A stretch of 60,754 bases of DNA, taken from NCBI RefSeq assembly GCF_000687815.1, contig NZ_JHXU01000005.1, forward strand, positions 1-60,754, read 5' to 3'. The DNA comes from Mycoplasma elephantis ATCC 51980 (GTDB taxonomy: Bacteria; Bacillota_I; Bacilli_A; Mycoplasmatales; Metamycoplasmataceae). The position numbers and the translations under genes are program-made. Positions within the stretch are counted from its first letter, which is position 1. Each line of letters starts with the position of its first letter. Positions 45,847 to 60,754 of this stretch are shown here, piece by piece. The notes beneath the pieces are model-generated. The model ran no database searches. It saw only the letters and a list, made by a program, of their open reading frames with translations, and was not told the DNA's origin.

Positions 45847-46391
45847 GTGGTTAATTCTTTTGTTTTATTATCTGTTAATTTAGCTATTTTATCATTATAT
45901 TTATCAACGTGTTTTTGCAATTCATCAATATATCTTTTTTCAATATCTTCTGCTAAATTATCGTTTTTTATTTGTTTTATCGTGTTATGTCTACCATTTC
46001 TAACACTGACTCTAGCTTGTTCGGTAAATTTTGTTAATTGTTTAACTAATTCTCTTCTTCTGTCACCGGTAAGTGATGGAAAAGAAATTCTTATTTGATT
46101 TCCTTCATTAACACAATTTAGACCTAAACTACTATTTGTTAAAGAATTCATTAGTTCTTTAACACAATTTATATCATAAGGTTTTATTAATAGTTGCTGT
46201 GGTTCTGGGATTGAAATTGATGCAAGTTCTTCAATTGGAGTTAGTGTATCATAGTAATTTACTTTTATATTTTTTATTATTTGGGGATTAGCGCGACCTG
46301 CAGAAATACGTGATAAGTTATATTCATAATGTTCAATCGCTGAATCAGCTTCTTCTAAAAAAAGCAATAAATAGTCTTCGAATTCATTCAT
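45840..46391 (-). CDS. frr: Ribosome recycling factor
   Basis: A 183-residue protein. ISAGRANPQIIKNIKVNYY, TPIEELASISIPEPQQLLI, LTGDRRRELVKQ and the AR-VRNGRHN segment are family hallmarks. It splits post-termination ribosomes with EF-G. The ATG overlaps the pyrH stop (TAATG), giving the usual pyrH-frr pair. Confidence 0.97.
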   Translation of the reverse strand: MNEFEDYLLLFLEEADSAIEHYEYNLSRISAGRANPQIIKNIKVNYYDTLTPIEELASISIPEPQQLLIKPYDINCVKELMNSLTNSSLGLNCVNEGNQIRISFPSLTGDRRRELVKQLTKFTEQARVSVRNGRHNTIKQIKNDNLAEDIEKRYIDELQKHVDKYNDKIAKLTDNKTKELTTI

Positions 46392-47110
46392 TATTTTGTT
46401 ACCTCTGTTATTTTTATATCTTTATTAATCGCTTTTACAATTGAATCTTCTTTTGTTATATCAAAAACTATTAATTTTATATCATTATCTCTAGCCATAG
46501 ATGTAGCCGTTAAATCCATAACTTGAAGTTTTTGTTCGATTATTTGATCATATGAGATATGTGGGAAATGTTTTGCTTTTGGGTTTGTTTTTGGGTCTGA
46601 ATCAAAAACACCATCTACTTTATTTTTACCCATTAATATTAAATCAGCATTTATTTCAGTTGCAAAAAGTGTAGAAGCGGTATCGGTTGTAAAAAATGGT
46701 CTTCCAGTGCCAGCTACGAATATGACAACATTTTTATTACTTAGGTAATTATTAGCTTTTTCTGTAGTATATGTTTCACAAACTTTGGGGTCCATAATTA
46801 ATGATGATAGAACTTTTGTACTCAAGCCATTTTTTTCAAAAATATCTTGTAATGCTTTACCATTCATTATTGTTGCCAACATTCCTATGTAATCAGCTCT
46901 TGTCCTTGTCATACCGTTTTTGTTTGCATATGCTCCTCTAAATAAATTACCTCCACCAACTACGATTGCGATTTCAAGATTGTGAGTTTTTTTCAATTCT
47001 ACTAATTGTTTTGCAATTTTACTTACCTTTGCATAATCGATCAAAAGGTCTTTTTCCTTATTGGCTAAACCCTCTCCCGAGAGTTTTAATAATATTCTTT
47101 TCGTGTTCAA
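46391..47110 (-). CDS. pyrH: UMP kinase
   Basis: A 239-residue protein. ILLKLSGEGLAN at the start, IAIVVGGGNLFRG (phosphate/UMP site), TRTRADYIGMLATIMN, FVAGTGRPFFTTDTA, DLILMGKNKVDGVFDSDPK and LQVMDLTATSMARDN. Converts UMP to UDP. Divergent from the 422-residue hypothetical gene. Confidence 0.97.
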   Translation of the reverse strand: MNTKRILLKLSGEGLANKEKDLLIDYAKVSKIAKQLVELKKTHNLEIAIVVGGGNLFRGAYANKNGMTRTRADYIGMLATIMNGKALQDIFEKNGLSTKVLSSLIMDPKVCETYTTEKANNYLSNKNVVIFVAGTGRPFFTTDTASTLFATEINADLILMGKNKVDGVFDSDPKTNPKAKHFPHISYDQIIEQKLQVMDLTATSMARDNDIKLIVFDITKEDSIVKAINKDIKITEVTK

Positions 47111-47242
47111 AATAACTCCTTTTTTAAAATTATATATATATTTTGCCTCTTACAACTAGTAAAAAACTTGACTTTTTCATTATTTAAATTTTTTTATGAG
47201 TTTTTTCGCAAAAACAATACATATATAAGCGAGGTGCTATAT

Positions 47243-48511
47243 ATGAATAAAAATGATAATTACTATATTTTTGAATTTGATATAAATAACAAATTATTAA
47301 ATTATGCTATTAAATTTTATGAAAGTATATCGGATATAAAATATGAGGATTTAGATAATGATAATAAGTTATTATTTCTAGAGAATGCGATACATAGAAT
47401 TACAATTGATTTCTTTTTCAATTTTAATCAGCTTCCGGATAATAATTTTTATATTTATATTCCGACATATTACTACGAAATAAAAAATTTAACATTAGAA
47501 GGAGGAATATTAAAATTATGATATTTTAGAGAAATTAAAACAACTGATAATTTTGATTATTCTATAAAAAATGTTGATTTTAATTGAGAAAATAAAAAAA
47601 ATTGCACAGAAGCTTTAGTGGAGATAAATAAGGATATTTCAAGATTTTTAGGTAGTGGAAATTATTATATTCGAAACACAAATATGATTGGTGATTTTAA
47701 ACTTGAACATTTTAGTGATATTGATGTTAGCTGGTTAGATTATGAAGGAATTATCGATTTAGAAAATTATCCATTTTTTAAATTGATAGATTGATCAAAA
47801 ATAAAACGTAATCACAAACGTTTCGTGTTTCAATTTAACGTTCCCGAAACGCATGAATTTAAACAAATTAGAAACTGTAATTTAAAGTTAATTTTAACCA
47901 TAAAATCTCAATTTGAAACAAAAGGGAAAATACAAGATTATCAAATTGTTGAAGATTTAAAAATTCATGATTTTAAAACTATCAATGAATTAATTTATTT
48001 CAAAAAAGATGTTTTAGAATTCAAGGAATTAAATAAATTCTCATTTGAAAAAGTAATAATTTTCATAAAAGAATTTAATAATAGAAATAAAATTAATTTA
48101 CCAAATGATTTTATAGATTATGTTAAGAAAGGCTTTAAAAAACATGCTAATTTTTTAAAATCAAACATACTAACAAATAATTTAAAGGATTTAATTGTTG
48201 GAGAATATTTAGAAAACGATTTTTATTTTTTTGCAAATGATGAAAACGCATTTAATTATGCATTAATTAATTATTTTTATCATCAAAATAAATCATTTTT
48301 TCCAGAATCATCTAATTTTTTCGATAAAGGTTTGTTGCTTTTTCAATACATAAAAAATGTAGATTTGTTAGATGATAAAACTAATTCTATTACCTTATGA
48401 AAGCATGATTGGTATTCGAAATTGTTTGAAATTTTTAATTTCTTTGTTTATGAAAATAATGATGAAATATATAAAAAATGATTTTATAATGGAAATATAT
48501 TTAAAATCTAG
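47243..48511 (+). CDS. Hypothetical protein of 422 residues
   Basis: It is read through several TGA Trp codons. The ATG at 47243 is chosen over upstream in-frame starts because GAGGTG (47231-47236) lies six bases before it. No signal peptide or membrane segment. The protein is rich in Phe, Tyr, Asn and Asp, with an apparent beta-rich N-terminal half and a helical C-terminal half (FEKVIIFIKEFNN, FDKGLLLFQYIKN). I recognise no motif or family. It lies between pyrH (divergent) and rpoB and seems to be a single-gene unit without a clear terminator. Confidence 0.7.
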
Positions 48512-48554
48512 TTTTTTACAAATTTTAAAAATTTTAAATTAATTACTCTTTTTA

Positions 48555-48621
48555 TATAGTAAAATATAATTCGATTTATTTTTATTATATTATATATATT
48601 ATATAAACGTATTTTACTATA
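48555..48621 (+). promoter_or_regulatory. rpoBC promoter region with 12-bp inverted repeat
   Basis: TATAAT at 48565-48570 with a leader of about 55 bases. TATAGTAAAATA (48555-48566) and its exact complement TATTTTACTATA (48610-48621) frame the leader. The right arm abuts the AGGAG ribosome binding site. Confidence 0.45.
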
Positions 48622-48630
48622 GGAGATTAA

Positions 48631-56628
<7,998 letters not shown>

Positions 56629-56639
<11 letters not shown>

Positions 56640-57771
56640 ATGCATTACATGCATCTATTTTTTTGTTTATTCAAAACACTTTATGTATTTCAATTGCGTA
56701 TTTTATGTTAACAAATATAGTTATAGAAAATGAAATAAGCAATAAAAATACACTAAAAGCTATACTTGTTCAATAAATTGTAATATGGGAATTAAAAAAT
56801 AAATAATATGCAAAAAGAGCATTACCGGTTGCACTAATTGATGAAGGGAATGTTAGGGCTCCTCATGAATGTGAATATTGATGCAACATCATAGATTTAA
56901 CAAAAATTGCAAAGAATAAACAAACGCTTAGTGCTGCTCAACAATACATAATGATTACAAAAATATCATAAAATACTTGATTATTCAATAAATTTTGGGT
57001 CATATTTGTATTTTTTGTTCTAAAAGGATCGAACGCAGATAAAAAACCGATACTTAACATATTTGCTGGCGATGAATATATTGCCATAGATGGTATATTT
57101 TTTGGATGAGAGTGTGGTTTAAATAAAAATTTATATAAAACTAATGGATACATAATAATAAATGTGCCAAACCCAATAAATCATTCTAATTGTCAAAATA
57201 ATAATGGCAATATATCACCTAAGTTATTTACATATCCAGGAGTAATTGATACACCAATTAGAGGAACAAATCACGAACTATATATTTCTCCAAGTCAACT
57301 TTCTTTTTTAGATCATATTTTCTTTATAAAAAATATAAAATAAGCAATTTGTAACGCTATAACAAAAAAGATATATACATTTACCGAAAGTAAAAATCAT
57401 CATTTTAATTCATTTTTTAAAAAGGTCGAATAAATTCATCCAAATGAATTTGCTAATGTACAAAAATCTAAAAGTGTAACTGCGACAGGCCCAACAATTT
57501 CAGGATTTAATAATTCTAATTTAATTTGTTTAATTCCTAGAGAATAATATCTAAAACATAACATTATTAAGTAAAAAATACAAATTAAAATACAAAAAAT
57601 TTGAATAGCAAGTATAGTGTATAAACCTGATAATGGTAAGTTTGCATTATTCTTATTTTTATATATATTTGTTGTTAGTGAAGCTAATGCAGATGCAATT
57701 CCCATTGAACCAAGTGCAACTGTATTAACTGCCAATGGTATACTTTTGCACTTTTCTTTAAAATTTTTCAT
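56629..57771 (-). CDS. TDT/SLAC1-family transporter (TehA-like)
   Basis: A 380-residue membrane protein with about ten hydrophobic segments, read through TGA Trp codons. It has [59 protein letters not shown] and [19 protein letters not shown]: the pattern of the tellurite-resistance/dicarboxylate transporter (TehA, SLAC1, Mae1) family. Substrate unknown; anion or organic acid efflux is plausible for a fermenter. The frame runs past the rpoBC terminator and stops at 56631-56629, 11 bases inside rpoC. TATAAT lies seven bases before the ATG, so the transcript is probably leaderless. Confidence 0.78.
56635..56666 (+). terminator. rpoBC terminator
   Basis: Perfect stem AATAGATGCA / TGCATCTATT with a five-base loop and a seven-T tail. 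It begins in the rpoC stop codon and lies inside the 3' end of the opposing transporter gene. Confidence 0.85.
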
Positions 57772-57810
57772 AAGAAGAATTATAAATTATTTTCTCGCAA
57801 CTTGACATAA

Positions 57811-57840
57811 TTAAAAACACTCGTTTTTGAGTGTTTTTAA
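57811..57840 (-). terminator. Terminator of the 5'-nucleotidase gene
   Basis: Stem TTAAAAACACTC / GAGTGTTTTTAA, five- to six-base loop, next to the stop codon at 57842. Confidence 0.8.
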
Positions 57841-57841
57841 T

Positions 57842-59833
57842 TTATAAATTAACAATAATATTTTTTGGAATAGAAGAATTATCATATAAACTAATTGCCT
57901 TATCTCCAAAAACATTATTTAAAGCAGGTGTAAAATTAGTTGCGGTTATAAGTTTACCATATTCAATAAGAGATTCTAATAAATCACCACCCTCAAATAC
58001 AAGTTTTGCTTTATCTGGATTTTTAGTGTAATCTAACATTGTATAATTGTCACCACCTACAAGAATAAAATCATTTGTTACTACATAATAATCTTTATTT
58101 ATATCAATAGGTTTATCATTAATTAAAATAGTTGATTCATCAATTGCATATATTTTTTTACCATTTGTTTCTGAGGCTAATTTAATTTCCCCCTTAACAT
58201 TTCTTGAATATTGCGCAAATCCTCCAGAACCTACATTAGAACCATGTTTAATCATTTCTAATAAAACATTTCCTTTAACTTGGACGGCGGCAATTCTATT
58301 ACCGAATGGACAAACTCCTAAAACATCACCTTTTTTAACATCTCCAGCAGGAATATTTTGACGTAAACCGCCACTATTAAATAAACCAATAACATTATCT
58401 AGATCAAAATTAATTACTTGATTATTTATTTTAGGATTGTTTTTTACAAAATCTCATGCGATTGCATCTGATGCAAACATTCCTAAATTAGTTTGTTTTG
58501 CGCGTTCATGTGTTAAATTAATTGGTAAATTAAATACGACTTTTTCATATTCCTTTTTAAATTCTTCTTTTAAATCAATTATTAATTTACTTATTTCTTG
58601 ATTTTTATTTTCTTTTCCGCCTAGTAATTCAATTTCTTCAATTGGTCTCAATCTCTGATTGATGTTTTCAATAGTTCCTGTTTGGGTATCAAGTGTTATA
58701 TCTAACTCACTTAAATATTTAGTATAACAAAGCGCTTGAGTTAGGTATGTATCCTTATTATTTACTTTTTCAATTGGGACATATGTATGTGAGTGACCAT
58801 CTAAAACTAGGTCAATATTTTCCACTTTTTTAGCAAATTCCCTCGCATCTCAATTTGCATCATTTCTATCAACTCCTAAATGTGTTAAAACAACTACAAA
58901 GTTGATACCTTTATTTTTAAGCTCAACTGCAACTTTGTTTGCCTCGTCAATAGGTTCTAAAAATGTTACGTTAACAGAATTTTTTGGGTGAGAAGTGAAT
59001 TTTGTATCTGGAGTAGTGATTCCGATGATTCCAATTTTCAAACCTGATTCTAATTCTTTTATAATATAAGGTTTAAATACTCTTTCACCTTCTTTAGCAT
59101 CCTTATTATCATATGTTTTTACTTTTTCATCTTCTGCTTTTTTGTTTCATACAACATTACATGATAAGAATGGCATTTTTTCATTAGTTCTTTGAATTTC
59201 AAATAAATGTTCTAAACCATAATCAAATTCATGATTACCAACAGCGATTGCTTCATATCCAGCCAAAGATGCAACCTTACATATTGTTTTACCTTTATCC
59301 ATGTCTGATAATGGTTGTCCTTGAATGGTATCACCAGCAGAAACTAAAAGGTCTCTATCCATATTTAAACCTAAAATCTCTGCCAATCCTTGCATTCCGG
59401 AATAATTGTTATATTTTCCATCATCAAAAACTAAACGTCCATGTTCATCGTTTGTATGAATAATTTTTATTATTTGTTTTTCAAATCCTTTTTGAGCGTT
59501 TCTTAAATTGTTAAATTTATCATTTGCATCTTTTCTTAATTGTTGCAATGTTTGTGTTTGTTCTTTAACTCATTTGTCTTTTTCTTCAATTAATTTTTTT
59601 CTATTGTCTTTATCTTTTTCCTTATTTATTGCATCTTTTTTATTTTTTAATATTTTTACTTTCTCGTCAATAGAATCATTAAATTTTTTATATGAATTTA
59701 TATATTCATTTCTTTTTAACTCTAAATTTTTTGCATCTTCCTTAAAGTTATTTTGTTGACAACTAACAATTGAAATGGGAGCAACCAAAATAGTTGATAA
59801 TACTCCTAAGCTTCACAATATTTTCTTTTTCAT
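57842..59833 (-). CDS. Surface 5'-nucleotidase lipoprotein (UshA/metallophosphatase family)
   Basis: A 663-residue protein joined across five open segments. The ATG at 59833 gives a signal peptide MKKKILWSLGVLSTILVAPI with lipobox SIVSC. A charged coiled coil (about 28-95) precedes the metallophosphatase domain: KIIHTNDEHGRLVF, SAGDTIQGQPLSD, VGNHEFDYGLEHL, VLTHLGVDR and DGHSHTYVP hold the metal ligands. The C-terminal 5'-nucleotidase domain has MIKHGSNVGSGGFAQYSRN, FILVGGDNYTML. It would release nucleosides from extracellular nucleotides, feeding salvage enzymes such as DeoD. GGAAGGAAA is the ribosome binding site. Confidence 0.9.
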
Positions 59834-60056
59834 AATTTCCTTCCGCTTTTTTGTGCCATATAATTATACTTAAACCATCAAATATGACCATTTGTTTGAG
59901 AAATATATGAAAATAAATTCCATATTTTTTATATGATAACATCCTATACCTTACTTTTTAATTATTAATACAAAAAGCATTAATTTCCTAAAATTTTGTT
60001 TTTTCTATCATTTTTTTGAAAAAAACAACATTTATATAGTGAAAGGGGAAAGTATT

Positions 60057-60643
60057 ATGTGTAAAAATAAAGATATTATTTATAATTTAATTGACAATTC
60101 AGTTAAACTAACAAAAAAGGAGGCAACATCTATTTTAAAACAATACTCTGATATTGAAATTTTTGAAGTAAATTTCGAAAATGAGCCAGATATAGTTTGG
60201 TTGCTTGCTAAAATAGATCAAAAAAGTATGAAAAAAATAGAAAACGATAAGATAAAACAATTAGAACAAACCTTACTTAATGCAATAAATGGCGTTGAAA
60301 GTAGATTGATGAAAAGGCTGATATATTAGAGAATAGAATTGATAAATTAGAGGAAGATGTAGCTGAATTAAAGAAAGATGTAATAACATTAAAAACTGAT
60401 GTGACAGAATTAAAAACTGATGTAGCAACGTTAAAAAAAGATGTAGCGGAATTAAAAACTGATGTAGCGGAATTAAAAACTGATGTAGCGGAATTAAAAA
60501 CTGATGTAGCGGAATTAAAAACTGATGTAGCAATGTTAAAAAAAGATGTTGCAATACTAAAAAGCGATGTAAATGTATTAAAAATAGATGTAGATTTATT
60601 AAAAATAGATGTAGTAAAACTTAAATCATTTCATAATCTTTAA
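60057..60643 (+). pseudogene. DUF16-like coiled-coil repeat protein, frameshifted
   Basis: Frame 1 runs from the ATG at 60057 (AAAGGGGAAAG upstream) through a 90-residue domain (LTKKEATSILKQYSDIEIFEV) and stops at 60329. The rest is in another frame: ADILENRIDKLEED, then heptads of the type TDVAELK to residue KLKSFHNL at 60643. One missing base near 60310 (after VESRL) explains the break; a codon such as GAT there would rejoin the halves. The heptads give a long parallel coiled coil, as in the DUF16/MPN-type repeat proteins of mycoplasmas. It may be a pseudogene, a switched-off variant or a sequence error. Confidence 0.65.
60440..60523 (+). repeat. Four perfect tandem 21-bp repeats
   Basis: Unit GATGTAGCGGAATTAAAAAC plus T (seven codons, DVAELKT) repeated four times without change. 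It is flanked by degenerate copies from about 60356 to 60607. The length is a multiple of three, so copy-number changes would alter coiled-coil length but not frame. Confidence 0.9.
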
Positions 60644-60645
60644 TA

Positions 60646-60682
60646 ATGAAAATCAACTAAAATTAGTTGATTTTCATATTTT
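60646..60682 (+). terminator. Terminator of the coiled-coil gene
   Basis: Perfect 15-bp stem ATGAAAATCAACTAA / TTAGTTGATTTTCAT with a two-base loop and a T-run. The last 70 bases of the window hold nothing recognised. Confidence 0.85.
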
Positions 60683-60754
60683 TTAATAAATATAAAATAT
60701 GTAAGTCTACAAGAGTTAAATTTACGATTAAATAATAGTAATAAAATACAAACA

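Noticed and set aside
60273-60554. Minus-strand Leu/His-rich repeat protein
   Set aside because: It is the reverse reading of the 21-bp coiled-coil repeats and lacks a ribosome binding site.
60356-60607. CRISPR-like direct repeats
   Set aside because: The units are contiguous 21-mers without spacers, in frame, and encode heptads.

Overview
The window is a gene-dense, AT-rich chromosomal segment of a mycoplasma (Mollicutes). Most long proteins read through only if TGA is tryptophan (genetic code 4): secA, rpoB, rpoC, gap and the sugar hydrolases all contain in-frame TGA at expected Trp positions. Lipoprotein signal peptides, an in-frame glycolytic gap, a MYPU_1760-type metalloprotease and a DUF16-like coiled coil suggest a sugar-fermenting species of the hominis/synoviae/pulmonis branch. 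No rRNA, tRNA, IS element or CRISPR array was seen. Coordinates below join TGA-split reading frames into whole genes.

Region 1 (1-10932, + strand) is a maltodextrin locus. It holds the end of an ABC importer ATPase, a membrane protein, a GH13 glucosidase, a GntR-type regulator, type I pullulanase, oligo-1,6-glucosidase, a GH65 maltose phosphorylase and beta-phosphoglucomutase. Together they would turn imported maltodextrin into glucose and glucose 6-phosphate. Two near-identical palindromes (TTGATATRTCAA) sit at the same distance upstream of the two GH13 transcription units. A decayed secreted-protein gene (10985-11740) and deoD follow.

Region 2 (12602-23573, - strand) reads: MupG-like glycosidase, ROK kinase, OppB, OppC, OppA, two lipoproteins and a ZIP metal transporter in one tightly packed run. 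It is followed by a separately promoted His-rich lipoprotein. A 21-bp perfect palindrome covers the expected -35 of the last gene and looks like a Fur/Zur-family operator.

Region 3 (24172-29425, - strand) is the most interesting part. galE, glf and a processive GT2 synthase resemble a galactan capsule module. They are followed by a lipoprotein that carries the motif series of GT80 sialyltransferases, not something expected in a mycoplasma. The galE promoter has a 16-T tract just upstream of its -10. The synthase is out of frame at a G7 tract and the sialyltransferase-like gene at a G6 tract. This looks like a multi-switch phase-variable surface glycan locus, though assembly or sequencing error must be excluded.

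Region 4 (29514-42817) holds housekeeping genes: uvrB, secA, rplU-rpmA with an L21 leader, gap, secG and rnr, interspersed with small membrane proteins, a membrane-anchored metalloprotease and a DUF402 phosphatase. Region 5 (43148-45812) is a three-gene unit of a PHP phosphoesterase, an SMC-like ATPase and a 100-residue protein. It looks like a split TrlF-type system and is a candidate defence or RNA-processing module. Region 6 (45840-60643) has frr-pyrH, a hypothetical protein, rpoB-rpoC, a TDT/SLAC1-type transporter whose tail overlaps rpoC, a surface 5'-nucleotidase and a frameshifted coiled-coil repeat protein.
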